Position numbers and translations under genes: made by a program. The notes below the pieces were generated by a model. It worked only from the letters and a program-made list of their open reading frames with translations. It was not told where the DNA came from and searched no databases. Below are positions 25,552-34,882 of a stretch of 64,000 nt of DNA, piece after piece. The DNA is from an uncultured Chlorobiaceae bacterium (GTDB taxonomy: Bacteria; Bacteroidota; Chlorobiia; Chlorobiales; Chlorobiaceae): the NCBI GenBank assembly GCA_903824295.1, contig CAIJWE010000068.1:1-64000 (forward strand), read 5' to 3'. Each line of letters begins with the position of its first letter. Position 1 is the stretch's first letter.

Positions 25552-28545
25552 TCAAATTTCTACAGGATTTTGATTTGGATTGTTTATTTCAAAAAATGTT
25601 GTAAAGACTTGATAGGTTTTTTTGTCTTCTTCTTCTGATCTTTTTGATAAACTGACTTTAACCCATCGAACCTTCTGATCTTGAGGATGGACAATGCCCA
25701 TAATGACTCCGCTGACCGGCTTTCCAGAGCGTAATGCAACCACAGCAGGGTGTTCTTCGGGAGGCAAAGCAGATCCGTCGGCCTTGACCAGTTTCCATCG
25801 AAGCTCGGCAATGTTTTTGCCCAGCATCTCTTTCATTGAAATCCCGGTAATTCGTTCAGCCTCTTGATTGGTCATGATAATATCTCCCTCTCCCTGCTGC
25901 AGCATGATACCAACAGGCATGGTATCAATCAAAAACCGGAAGCTCTTTTCAATTTCCCGCAGACTTTGCTCCAATTTCTTGGCAACGGTGATATCACTAA
26001 AGGTAATGACCAGCCCGTTAATGCGGTTCTCCTGGGTGCGGTAAGGCATGATCTTGATGGTAAACCATCGATTGTTACTTGCCGAAACCTGTTTTTCACT
26101 GAAAACAAGGGTTTTAAGAACCTCATGAGCATCTTCAGCGAGGGCTGGATAGTCAAGATCGGTAACAATATCGGTTATCGGGCGTCCAACATCGCTTGCA
26201 ATCAGTTTGATGATAGAGGAGGTACGGTTGGTGAAGCGGCGTATATTGAGCTTGTCATCAAGAAAGAGTGTTGCAATGTCTGTGCTGTTGAGCAGGTTTT
26301 TCATGTCATTGTTGGCCTGTGACAGGTCAGTCACTTTCGATTGCAGTTCATGGTTAACGGTTTGCAACTCTTCGTTCAGTGATTGCATCTCCTCTTTTGA
26401 TGTGGTCAACTCTTCATTGGTACTCTGCATCTCCTCATTGGCCGACTGCATCTCCTCATTCGTGCTTTTGAGTTCCTCCTCCGAGGTCTGCATCTCTTCA
26501 CGTATGGTGATAATCTCCTGTTTGGCCTCTTTGAGCTCTTCTGTAAGGGTAACAAGCCTGCTGTCGTTGATAGTTGCAACGGGATCCTGATCCGAAGTGC
26601 CTGGTGCTTTTTTTGCAACGTCCGCAAAAACAATCAGGATCATTTTTTTGAAAGAGGGCTGATTTTCAATAAGTCTGACCGACAGGTTAACGTTCCTTGT
26701 TCCTCCGTTAGTTCCTATGACCACTCCTTTTTTCGAAATCTCTCCTTTCTGGCGAAGTGCATTTCTGAAAAGAATATTCAGCTCATAGCGAATCTCTTCC
26801 CTTGCCATGGCAAAGATATTCAGGTTGGCTTTTCCTGCTGCCGGTTCCAGGTAGTTGCCGGTACGACCGCTGATATAGAGAATATCACCATTCTGATTGG
26901 TGAGTACTGCCGCAGGAGTATAATATTGGAGCAGAAGCGTATCACTTATTGTTTTCAGGTTGAGCTCTGATGTCACCGGTTTGCTCTGTGTGGTCTGAAT
27001 ATCTGAAGTATCGAGTGATGACTGGCTGTAGGATGCAGGGAAATCAACATGCTCAGACTTGTCTGAGAGATAAATATGACGGAAAAGACGGGACTTGCTG
27101 TCAAGTGTCTGAAAAAGTTGGCCATTGGAGCCGACCGTTTCAGCACTTCCGAGAAAGAGAATTCCGCCGGGATTGAGGCTGTAATGAAACAACGGTATCA
27201 GTTTATTTTGCAGCTCCTGCTCCATGTAAATCAGCAGATTGCGGCAAATGAGTATATCGATCTTGCTGAAGGGGGGATCCATAATGACATTATGGGGAGC
27301 AAAGACAATGGTCTCGCGAATCTCCCTTGTGATTCTGTAACCCTTGTCATCTTTTTCAAAATAATGATTGATGCGGCTGGCAGAAACATCCGCCGTAATA
27401 TTGGGTGGATAGATACCTGTGCGAGCCTTTTCAACCGCATTTTTATCGAGGTCTGTTGCAAATACCTGGAGTTTGAAATTGCTGCCAGGTTTCATTGTTG
27501 CAACAACTTCCCTGAAGCAGATAGCGAGGGAATAGGCTTCTTCACCTGTTGAACAGCCAGCCACCCACGCACGAATAATACCGCCAGATGGACGGGATAC
27601 AAGAATGGATGAAATGCCATCTGTTTTAAGGGCCTCCCAGGCAACAGGATCCCGGAAAAAAGAGGTTACCCCTATGAGTAGCTCCTTGAAAAGCAGCTCG
27701 ATTTCCTGGGGGTTGGACTGAAGATAGTTGACATAGGTGGAGATTTTTTCAATTTCGTGAATTCCCATACGCCGTTCGATACGGCGATAAATCGTGTTTT
27801 TCTTGTACAGTGAAAAATCATGCCCGGTATGCGTACGCAAAAGGATAATAATTTTTTTCAGCGAACTCAGTGCTTGCTCCTTGATGCTTAATGTCCGAGT
27901 TGTGAAGATGGGGAGATGTTTCAAATACGTCATGATTTTTGCGGGAAGAATCTCTGCTGGAGCGACAACGTCAGCAAGTCCGTCATCTATGGCACTTCGA
28001 GGCATTCCGTCAAACTTTGCTGAAGCTGGTTCCTGTACAAAAACTCCACCACCCTTTTCCTTGATGGCGCGCAGCCCAAGTGTTCCGTCGGAACCCATGC
28101 CAGAAAGAATTACGCCGATTGCATGCTCTTTAAGATCCTCTGCCATTGAACGGAAAAAGAAGTCAATAGGAAGCCTCAGACCACGTGGCTTGACCATGTC
28201 GAGCAGAAATAATTTCCCGTGCAGTATCGACATATCCTGATTCGGAGGAATCAGATAGACATGATCAGGCTCAATTGCAAGATTGTCGCTGACCTGGCAG
28301 ACTGGCATTGGGGTAACTCGCTGCAACAATTCAACCATAATTCCCTTATGGGTAGGGTCAAGGTGTTGTGTGATAACAAAGGCCATGCCGCAGGGATAGG
28401 GAACATGCTTCAAAAACAGCTCGAGTGCTTCAAGTCCACCGGCCGAAGAGCCAATACCAATGATCGGGAAATGCATTTTGCTTTCAGGCTTGAGTTTGTT
28501 GTCGTCACCCTTTTTTTGATGAGTGAGAGATGTCGTTTTATTCAT
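25552..28545 (-). CDS. CheB-CheR-PAS fusion protein
   Basis: The ATG at 28545 gives 997 residues and removes 35 unsupported residues of the longer frame. The CheB methylesterase domain comes first, with the catalytic triad as Ser34 (GSSAGG), His61 (TQHLDP) and Asp153 (GMGSDGT). The CheR methyltransferase follows (TSFFRDPVAW; AGCSTGEEAYSLAI for SAM; ICRNLLIYME). After a PAS-like region comes a Glu/Asn/Met-rich coiled coil (repeats of STNEEMQSxNEE), then two PAS domains. Unlike many relatives it ends after PAS with no kinase; the kinase is the next gene. Chlorobiaceae are non-motile, so a role outside chemotaxis is likely. Confidence 0.92.
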   Translation of the reverse strand: MNKTTSLTHQKKGDDNKLKPESKMHFPIIGIGSSAGGLEALELFLKHVPYPCGMAFVITQHLDPTHKGIMVELLQRVTPMPVCQVSDNLAIEPDHVYLIPPNQDMSILHGKLFLLDMVKPRGLRLPIDFFFRSMAEDLKEHAIGVILSGMGSDGTLGLRAIKEKGGGVFVQEPASAKFDGMPRSAIDDGLADVVAPAEILPAKIMTYLKHLPIFTTRTLSIKEQALSSLKKIIILLRTHTGHDFSLYKKNTIYRRIERRMGIHEIEKISTYVNYLQSNPQEIELLFKELLIGVTSFFRDPVAWEALKTDGISSILVSRPSGGIIRAWVAGCSTGEEAYSLAICFREVVATMKPGSNFKLQVFATDLDKNAVEKARTGIYPPNITADVSASRINHYFEKDDKGYRITREIRETIVFAPHNVIMDPPFSKIDILICRNLLIYMEQELQNKLIPLFHYSLNPGGILFLGSAETVGSNGQLFQTLDSKSRLFRHIYLSDKSEHVDFPASYSQSSLDTSDIQTTQSKPVTSELNLKTISDTLLLQYYTPAAVLTNQNGDILYISGRTGNYLEPAAGKANLNIFAMAREEIRYELNILFRNALRQKGEISKKGVVIGTNGGTRNVNLSVRLIENQPSFKKMILIVFADVAKKAPGTSDQDPVATINDSRLVTLTEELKEAKQEIITIREEMQTSEEELKSTNEEMQSANEEMQSTNEELTTSKEEMQSLNEELQTVNHELQSKVTDLSQANNDMKNLLNSTDIATLFLDDKLNIRRFTNRTSSIIKLIASDVGRPITDIVTDLDYPALAEDAHEVLKTLVFSEKQVSASNNRWFTIKIMPYRTQENRINGLVITFSDITVAKKLEQSLREIEKSFRFLIDTMPVGIMLQQGEGDIIMTNQEAERITGISMKEMLGKNIAELRWKLVKADGSALPPEEHPAVVALRSGKPVSGVIMGIVHPQDQKVRWVKVSLSKRSEEEDKKTYQVFTTFFEINNPNQNPVEI

Positions 28546-28971
28546 GATAGGTCCCGGTTTTGAAAACGTATATCCGCAATTTGGCGGCAAAAGCGTTGAA
28601 AGCCACCTTATCTCCGGTACAATAACTATACCTTGATTTATGCCTGGCAACTGATTATATGAGTCAATCGCCTATTCGTAAATATACTTTAATTATTTCA
28701 TAAAAAACCTTTACGGGCAGGTTTTGCCGTTTTTTGTTCATTCTCCACAAGAGTCGTTTTGTAATGATTTTACCTTATCAATTTCGGTTGAATGGGTTGG
28801 ATTATTCAGGTAAATCGCAGCTCGGTAACGCCTTGTTGCATTGGTTGCTGATCGTTCTGCTGGTTTTATTTCAGAGTCACCGGCGTTTTTGTTACGGAAT
28901 GTTCAACTTTGAGTCCGGTTTGTTACTTTAGGGTACATAAACTATTATTTCTACAATCAACAGGCTTGATA
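28546..28971. other. 426-base divergent intergenic region
   Basis: This lies between the divergently transcribed CheB-CheR gene and the DUF3683 oxidoreductase gene and must hold both promoters. It is AT-rich. A weak imperfect hairpin (ACGGGCAGGTTTTGCCGT near 28713) is followed by a T-run. A 65-codon frame at 28734-28931 shows no protein-like features, and I do not call it a gene. Confidence 0.5.
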
Positions 28972-31900
28972 ATGGTGAACCCTTCGACGATTGCTGCGCG
29001 CGAGATTCCTTTTAATTATACATCTGCTGGAGATCGACAGGCGATATCGTTCCTGCTTGGCCCGGATATCGTGCAGATGCTTGATGAGTTGCGCGATCTG
29101 CGGGTGACCGGAAGGTCTGCGCGGCTGCTCATGGGTATTATTGGTGAAATTCTCATTCATCGCCGCAATCCTTATCTTTTTCAGGAGCTGGTGAACTCTT
29201 TGGCCCGTCGCAGGCGGCTTTTTGAGCGGGCCTTTGCCGAGCTTGATACGATTGCCGATATGGGGAACGGTGAGGCGAGGGTCTCCTCCATTGTGGGGGC
29301 TGTGCGTGAGCAGCTTGAGCGCTTTCGTTCGGCTGTGGAGAAGACGCCTGAACTCCGGCGTCGTATGAAGCGGGAACTTGGCGCAATTGTGGGGGTGAAA
29401 AATGTTCTTTTTGACCCTTTTTCACTTGTAGCTCATGCAACTGATGCTACTGACTGGAGGCTTCATCTTCCTGTCGCAGTGGTGACGCCTGACGAGGAGT
29501 CGCAGGTTGCACCGCTCATTACAGCGATTGCAGCACTCGGGCTCAACATTATTCCGAGGGGTGCCGGTACCGGGTTGACCGGGGGTGCGGTTCCGTTGCG
29601 GTCGAGGTGTGTGATCGTCAATACAGAAAAACTTAACCGCGTCCGGGGTATTTCGGTGCGTGATTTTCAACTGGAAAGTGGGCAGATATCGCAGGCTTCA
29701 GTCATTGAACTTGAAGCGGGCGTTATTACTGAGCGTGCGATGGAGGAGGCTGATGAGCACGGTCTGGTCTTTGCCACTGATCCAACCAGTGAGTGGGCTT
29801 GTACGGTCGGGGGAAATATTGCTGAAAATGCGGGGGGGAAGATGGCTGTCCGCTGGGGCACCTGTATCGACAATCTGCTTGAGTGGCGTATGGCGATGCC
29901 ATCGGGTGAAAACTGGACGGTAAAGCGCGCTGATCATCAGTTGCGGAAAATCATGCATGAGGACAGGGTCCTTTTTGAGGTGTGGAATGAGTCGGGCAAG
30001 AGAATCGATCGCATTGAGTTGACGGGCACCGATATCCGTAAAAAAGGGCTCTGGAAGGATATTACCAACAAGGCGCTCGGTGGAGTGCCGGGTCTTCAGA
30101 AGGAGGGAACTGACGGGGTGATTACTTCGGCTCTGTTTGTCCTCTATCCCAGGTATCCTGAAAAAAGAACACTTTGCCTTGAGTTTTTCGGGCCGGACAT
30201 GGATGAGGCCAGTCGGGTGATTCTGGAGCTGTCAAAAATTTTCCCGCTTCATTCTGAAAATCGCGAGGCTTTGCTTGCGCTGGAGCATTTTGATGATGAG
30301 TATATCCGTGCCATCGACTACAAGGTGAAGGCCCCCCGTGCCCAGACGCCGAAAGCGGTGCTGTTGATCGATATTGCCGGCAACAGTGCTTCGGAGGTAC
30401 AGAGCGGTGTGGAGCGGGTCGAGAGGCTGCTTGAGCCTCATCCCAACACCCTGATGTTCCTTGCCAGGGATAATGCGGAGGCGCTCCGCTTTTGGGCTGA
30501 TCGCAAAAAGCTTGGTGCAATTGCCCGGCGAACCAATGCGTTCAAGCTTAACGAGGATATTGTTATTCCGCTTGAGGCGCTGGCTGAGTTTTCCCGCTTT
30601 ATCGACAGACTCAATATTGAGGAGGAGCGTTATGCGCAACGTCGCTTTGTGGAGCGCGCACGCGACCTTATCGCAACCTCAACGGTAAGCGGGGATGGTG
30701 GGCAGTTCGCCTCAAAGATTCCAGCGGGGGTTGAACTTTGCCGCATGTTCAGCGGAAAGATTGATGCGGAGTCGGAAGAGTCGCTCCGTTCGCTTGCTGT
30801 TGTGCATGAGCTCCGCAGTGAGCTTGGAGAACTGGTTCAGGGTTATCCCGACATGGAGGCCGCACTTGATGGCGCTTATCAGCATGTTCGCGACCGCCGT
30901 ATTGTGCTGGCGACACACATGCATGCCGGCGACGGCAATGTTCATGTCAATGTACCGGTACTGTCCAACGACCGACCGATGCTGGAGCGCGCCGACAAAG
31001 TGATTGACCATGTTATGGAGAAAGTGGTCTCTCTCGGCGGTGTCGTGTCGGGTGAGCATGGTATTGGTGTCACCAAACTGAAATATCTCGATCCGGCCAT
31101 TGTTGAAGAGCTTTCGTGTTATCGTCGCCGGGTTGATCCAAAAGGAATCATGAACCCCGGCAAGCTTGACGATTATGAGCTGCTTGACTATATCTTTACT
31201 CCATCATTCAATCGCCTTGAGCTTGAGGCGCATATTCTCAGGCGAGCCCAGATTGAGGAACTGTCAAAAAAGGTTGATTATTGTATCCGTTGTGGCAAGT
31301 GCAAGACGGATTGCTGTGTCTATTATCCGTCGCGGGGGATGTTTTATCATCCACGCAACAAGAATCTTGCAATTGGTTCGCTGATTGAGGCGCTCCTTTT
31401 TGATGCCCAGCGTGAGCGTACGACCGATTTTGCCCTGCTGAAGTGGCTTGAAGAGGTGGCCGACCACTGTACCATCTGCCATAAATGTCTCAAGCCCTGC
31501 CCGGTCGATATTGACAGCGGGGAGGTTTCGGTGCTGGAGCGCGAAATCCTTTCGGAGTGGGGCTTCAAGCACACTTCACCGGTCACGGAATTGACCCTGC
31601 GCTATCTTGAAAGTCGTTCTCCCGCCTATAATGCACTCTTCCGCCGTGCAGTCCTGCGCGTCGGCGGGGCCGTTCAGCGGGCGGGCAACAAGCTCACGGT
31701 GTCGCTGCAGTCGGAAAATGATGCTCCGGCACTCTATCCGCTCCGTCTGCTCCGCTCTGCGGTTCCGCCAGTGCCTGAAGCGACATTGCGTGATTTTTTG
31801 CCGGAGTGTGGCCCTGATCAGGTGCTTGTTTTCGAACCTGCCGGAGAGGTGACGAGTAACGTTTTTTATTTTCCCGGATGTGGTTCCGAGCGGCTGAACT

Positions 31901-32604
31901 CCACCATTTCTCTGGCGGCACTTCATCTGCTCCTCGAGCTTGGTTCAAGGGTGGTTCTTCCGCCTCCGTTCCTCTGCTGCGGCTTTCCGGCTCATGTCAA
32001 TGCAAAGAGCGATCACTATTCGAGCATTGTTCTGCGTAATACCGTGATCTTCAGTCAGATCAGGGAGATGTTCTCCTATCTGGATTTTGATGCCTGTGTC
32101 GTGACGTGCGGCACCTGCATGGAGGGGCTTGATGCGATTGAGACCGGCAGGGTATTTGGCGGAAAGATTGTCGATATTGCCGCCTTTGCCCTTGGTAAAG
32201 GGCTGAAGCTTGAAGGTGAGGGAGATTATCTTTACCATGCCCCCTGTCACGATTCGCTCTCCGGGCATGCGCGTGAAACCCTCCACAATCTGGGCGGGTT
32301 TGGCCGAGTGACCGCTGTACCGCACTGCTGTTCCGAGGCAGGGACACTGGCCCTGTCGCGCCCTGATATTACCGATTCCATGCTTCAACGCAAAAGGGAG
32401 GCCATTGTGGAGCTTATGCATGGAAGAAAAAAGGCGGTTGTGTTGACCAACTGCCCCTCGTGTGTGCAGGGGCTGGGAAGAAATCTTGATCTTGGCATGG
32501 AGCCACAGCATCTTGTTGTGGCTCTTGCTGAAAAACGGTCGGGTTCGGGCTGGATGGAGCTGATGCGTAAACAGGCGTTAAGGGGATCCGCGGTCAGCTT
32601 TTAG
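28972..32604 (+). CDS. Giant FAD/Fe-S oxidoreductase (DUF3683, FAD-linked oxidase, 4Fe-4S, CCG domains)
   Basis: The ATG at 28972 gives 1210 residues. An N-terminal helical DUF3683 region is followed by an FAD-binding type 4 domain (PRGAGTGLTGGAVPL; DPTSEWACTVGGNIAENAGG). The FAD-linked oxidase C-terminal domain (THMHAGDGNVHVN; GGVVSGEHGIGVTK) comes next. Two 4Fe-4S clusters are in CIRCGKCKTDC and CTICHKCLKPCP, and two CCG-type motifs are in FPGCGSER/CCGFPAH and HAPCHDS/HCCSEAG. This is a GlcD/D-lactate dehydrogenase flavoprotein fused to a GlcF/LldE-like iron-sulfur partner. It probably oxidises a 2-hydroxy acid (lactate or glycolate) and passes electrons to quinone. The substrate is inferred from family only. 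Confidence 0.9.
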   Translation: MVNPSTIAAREIPFNYTSAGDRQAISFLLGPDIVQMLDELRDLRVTGRSARLLMGIIGEILIHRRNPYLFQELVNSLARRRRLFERAFAELDTIADMGNGEARVSSIVGAVREQLERFRSAVEKTPELRRRMKRELGAIVGVKNVLFDPFSLVAHATDATDWRLHLPVAVVTPDEESQVAPLITAIAALGLNIIPRGAGTGLTGGAVPLRSRCVIVNTEKLNRVRGISVRDFQLESGQISQASVIELEAGVITERAMEEADEHGLVFATDPTSEWACTVGGNIAENAGGKMAVRWGTCIDNLLEWRMAMPSGENWTVKRADHQLRKIMHEDRVLFEVWNESGKRIDRIELTGTDIRKKGLWKDITNKALGGVPGLQKEGTDGVITSALFVLYPRYPEKRTLCLEFFGPDMDEASRVILELSKIFPLHSENREALLALEHFDDEYIRAIDYKVKAPRAQTPKAVLLIDIAGNSASEVQSGVERVERLLEPHPNTLMFLARDNAEALRFWADRKKLGAIARRTNAFKLNEDIVIPLEALAEFSRFIDRLNIEEERYAQRRFVERARDLIATSTVSGDGGQFASKIPAGVELCRMFSGKIDAESEESLRSLAVVHELRSELGELVQGYPDMEAALDGAYQHVRDRRIVLATHMHAGDGNVHVNVPVLSNDRPMLERADKVIDHVMEKVVSLGGVVSGEHGIGVTKLKYLDPAIVEELSCYRRRVDPKGIMNPGKLDDYELLDYIFTPSFNRLELEAHILRRAQIEELSKKVDYCIRCGKCKTDCCVYYPSRGMFYHPRNKNLAIGSLIEALLFDAQRERTTDFALLKWLEEVADHCTICHKCLKPCPVDIDSGEVSVLEREILSEWGFKHTSPVTELTLRYLESRSPAYNALFRRAVLRVGGAVQRAGNKLTVSLQSENDAPALYPLRLLRSAVPPVPEATLRDFLPECGPDQVLVFEPAGEVTSNVFYFPGCGSERLNSTISLAALHLLLELGSRVVLPPPFLCCGFPAHVNAKSDHYSSIVLRNTVIFSQIREMFSYLDFDACVVTCGTCMEGLDAIETGRVFGGKIVDIAAFALGKGLKLEGEGDYLYHAPCHDSLSGHARETLHNLGGFGRVTAVPHCCSEAGTLALSRPDITDSMLQRKREAIVELMHGRKKAVVLTNCPSCVQGLGRNLDLGMEPQHLVVALAEKRSGSGWMELMRKQALRGSAVSF

Positions 32605-32608
32605 CCGC

Positions 32609-33754
32609 CTAATCGTCATCCTCCCCGCCATCTCCTCGGTCGCTCTCCCGGCTTCCATTGCGATGGCATTTTATGCAGTTCTGGTAGTTATAAATACCCT
32701 CTTCACGATGCACCGCCGCCATATTTGATGGCGTGTGCTCGTGGCAGCCGTAGCAGGTATACTGCTTGTAGTTGCCGGGGTTGGTGTGGCAGGTTTTGCA
32801 GCTTGCCTGATGATCACGGTCGAGTCTGAAATAGCGGTCATGGTTGAATGTTGCCGGTTTCCAGCGGCTGGTGCTGTGGCATTTTGCACAGTTTCCTTCT
32901 GAAAAGCGATGCAGATTGTCACTGGGCTGGTCAGCCTTGTGGCAACTGATGCACTGTTTTCCTGAAGCGGCAAACTTTTTGTGGTTGAAGGTTGCCGGTT
33001 TCCATTTTGTCGTATTGTGGCATTCCGAGCAGGCCGCAGTTACCTCTCTGTGCAGCTTGTCACTGGGCTGGTCAGCCTTGTGGCAACTGATGCACTGTTT
33101 TCCTGAAGCGGCAAACTTTTTGTGGTTGAAGGTTGCTGGTTCCCATCGGTTGGTGCTGTGGCAGTCGGCGCAGGATGCCGTCGTTTCACGGTGCAGCCGG
33201 TCACTGGGCTGGTCAGTTTTGTGACACGTGATGCAGCTCTTTTGGATTGATACTGCAAGCCGTTTGTGCTCAAAGGTTGCGGGCTTCCACTCCTTTATGG
33301 TATGGCACTCGCTGCAATTTCCTGTTGCATAGCGATGCAGGTTGTCTTCCGGTTTTTGATTTTTATGACAGGCGACACAGTTTTTCTGGAGAGATATGGT
33401 CAGCGATGTGTGCTTGAAGGTTTTTATTGCTTTTGATGCTTCAGCTCCCTTGTGGTCAGTGTGGCACTCTATACAGGAGTTGGCAGAAAGTCCTTTGTGA
33501 AAAAGAACCTTCGATGAATCTTTTGGAAGCGATGCGCCGGCGACATTTTTTATGCCGATAAATCCCTCTTTGTGACAGGTGATGCACTGCAGTGACGTTG
33601 CTCCCCGGAATGGAGTGTGGCAACTCAGGCACTCTCTTTTCAGTGCATGATGGCCCTTCATCAGGGTTCCGGGGTCGAGCAGCACATCGGGAAATCTTAT
33701 GGCAAGTGCTGCAAGAATGATGAGAGAGACGATAAAGGTATAAAGCGGTTTCAT
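32609..33754 (-). CDS. 14-haem c-type cytochrome
   Basis: 381 residues with an N-terminal membrane anchor or uncleaved signal (LYTFIVSLIILAALAI) and 14 CxxCH haem-binding motifs. The centre holds a roughly 47-residue repeat (KPATFNHKKFAASGKQCISCHKADQPSDxLHR), each unit carrying a CISCH/CITCH and a CxxCH before STxxW. It ends in an acidic Asp/Glu/Gly tail. It should sit on the periplasmic side and conduct electrons. The gene follows the cytochrome b-like gene by seven bases, so the pair probably forms a membrane quinone/cytochrome c module. Electron donor and acceptor are unknown. Confidence 0.93.
   Translation of the reverse strand: MKPLYTFIVSLIILAALAIRFPDVLLDPGTLMKGHHALKRECLSCHTPFRGATSLQCITCHKEGFIGIKNVAGASLPKDSSKVLFHKGLSANSCIECHTDHKGAEASKAIKTFKHTSLTISLQKNCVACHKNQKPEDNLHRYATGNCSECHTIKEWKPATFEHKRLAVSIQKSCITCHKTDQPSDRLHRETTASCADCHSTNRWEPATFNHKKFAASGKQCISCHKADQPSDKLHREVTAACSECHNTTKWKPATFNHKKFAASGKQCISCHKADQPSDNLHRFSEGNCAKCHSTSRWKPATFNHDRYFRLDRDHQASCKTCHTNPGNYKQYTCYGCHEHTPSNMAAVHREEGIYNYQNCIKCHRNGSRESDRGDGGEDDD
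32916..33136 (-). repeat. 80-bp direct repeat inside the cytochrome gene, 141-bp period
   Basis: Bases 32916-32995 and 33057-33136 are identical over 80 bases and offset by 141 (47 codons). They encode neighbouring cytochrome repeat units. Weaker copies extend upstream toward 33300. Identity at third codon positions means recent duplication or gene conversion. Confidence 0.9.
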
Positions 33755-33761
33755 CAGGCGA

Positions 33762-34340
33762 TTATTTCCAGTTCCAGAAGAAAAGTATGGAGAATATATG
33801 TGTCAGGGTTAATGCGAGCAAAAGGGATACCATGGGCATGTGCACCATTCTCCATTGTTCGAGAGTCTTGATGGTCAGGCTGTCCCAGTAGTGTTGCTGT
33901 TCCATCTCCTCGTCCACGGTGGCATTGATTCCCAGTTGTTTCATACTCATTTTTACCTCTTCCTTGACCTTTTTGAGCAGATATTGCCCAACATGGCCGC
34001 TGGCAGTTACCACCATCATCAGGAAGGTAGCCGCCCACGGTAAAATTGCGTTAAAATGGATCCCGGAATGGACAATGATCATCAGGGTTCCTATCCAGCC
34101 GGTATTACAGTGGAGTTTGAGAAAAAATTTGAGCAGACCGTTCTTGAATACCTTTTTTTTTCGGGCAGAATAACTAAAGGAGAGTGCAAAAAAAAGAGTT
34201 CCGACAATGCCAAAATATCGCCCTATCCACACAAGATGAGCTACATGCAGGATGTAGTCAAGTGAAATTGCAGCAATAATCAATAGCAGATAAGAGATGG
34301 TCAGCGGCAATGTTCGTTGTACGAGGACAGATTTCCACAT
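33762..34340 (-). CDS. Cytochrome b-like membrane protein
   Basis: 192 residues with about five membrane helices and histidines placed within them: LHVAHLVWIG, LKLHCNTGWIGTLMIIVHSGIHF, ASGHVGQYLL and WRMVHMPMVSLLLALTLTHIF. This pattern suits a dihaem cytochrome b561- or ferric-reductase-like domain, though I cannot name the family. It is the first gene of a pair with the 14-haem cytochrome c. By analogy with CbcL-type proteins, where a membrane b-domain is joined to multihaem c domains, it could exchange electrons between the menaquinone pool and the cytochrome. The analogy is inference. Confidence 0.7.
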   Translation of the reverse strand: MWKSVLVQRTLPLTISYLLLIIAAISLDYILHVAHLVWIGRYFGIVGTLFFALSFSYSARKKKVFKNGLLKFFLKLHCNTGWIGTLMIIVHSGIHFNAILPWAATFLMMVVTASGHVGQYLLKKVKEEVKMSMKQLGINATVDEEMEQQHYWDSLTIKTLEQWRMVHMPMVSLLLALTLTHIFSILFFWNWK

Positions 34341-34458
34341 GGTTCAGCACGGTTAAAGTAATCATGAATTACAATCGAAAAAAGATACGTTTTGCTGGTT
34401 AAAAGAGTCTGAAAAGAATCTTAAAAATTGATTAAAATTAGCCATTAAAACAGGCAGC

Positions 34459-34490
34459 CTCTTGTAAGTCTGATGCAAGAGATTGTTTTT
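34459..34490 (+). other. Weak hairpin with T-run in the 34341-34599 gap
   Basis: CTCTTG at 34459-34464 pairs with CAAGAG at 34476-34481, followed by ATTGTTTTTT. It lies upstream of the small membrane protein gene and could be an attenuator; the stem is only six pairs. Confidence 0.3.
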
Positions 34491-34599
34491 TAACTCATCT
34501 CCCGCTTGAACTTAAAATTATTTATCTCTTCTTCTCTTGTTTTTGTAAGTTCTTTCGATGCGTATCTTCGATAATTGGAAAATATAACAGGGAGTGGTT

Positions 34600-34836
34600 A
34601 TGGATGAACAGAAATCTCATGAAGAGCAGAAGGTTGTCGTTACGTGTCAGGTTACGGATATCCGTATGCCCTTTTGGTCTATGGTTGTCTTTATGGTGAA
34701 ATGGGTATTTGCCAGTATTCCTGCCATGATTATTTTTTCTGTGGTGGCCGGGCTTGTGATGGCTGCTATGAGTCTCCTTTTTGGTTCTCTATGGGGATTT
34801 CATGGTATGTATCGCGAGTTCAGACTGCCATTCTGA
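34600..34836 (+). CDS. Small membrane protein, unknown
   Basis: The ATG at 34600, five bases after GGGAG, gives 78 residues. A charged N-terminus (DEQKSHEEQK) is followed by two hydrophobic segments (FWSMVVFMVKWVFASIPAMIIFSVVAGL and MAAMSLLFGSLWGF) and the end REFRLPF. No family recognised. It stands alone 46 bases before the aminotransferase gene. Confidence 0.6.
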   Translation: MDEQKSHEEQKVVVTCQVTDIRMPFWSMVVFMVKWVFASIPAMIIFSVVAGLVMAAMSLLFGSLWGFHGMYREFRLPF

Positions 34837-34882
34837 ATCCTTGCATATCATCGGCTGTTTTTGTTAAAAAAAATATGAACTC

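Noticed and set aside
28734-28931. 65-codon plus-strand frame before the DUF3683 gene
   Set aside because: No Shine-Dalgarno, no family resemblance and an implausible composition; it lies in the divergent promoter region.
32844-33224. 126-codon plus-strand frame with internal repeats opposite the cytochrome gene
   Set aside because: It is the antisense shadow of the repeated CxxCH coding sequence; the minus-strand cytochrome frame is far stronger.
32609-33754. The repeated units at about 47 codons as a CRISPR array
   Set aside because: The repeats are in frame, 141 bases apart, and encode haem motifs; there are no unique spacers or cas genes.
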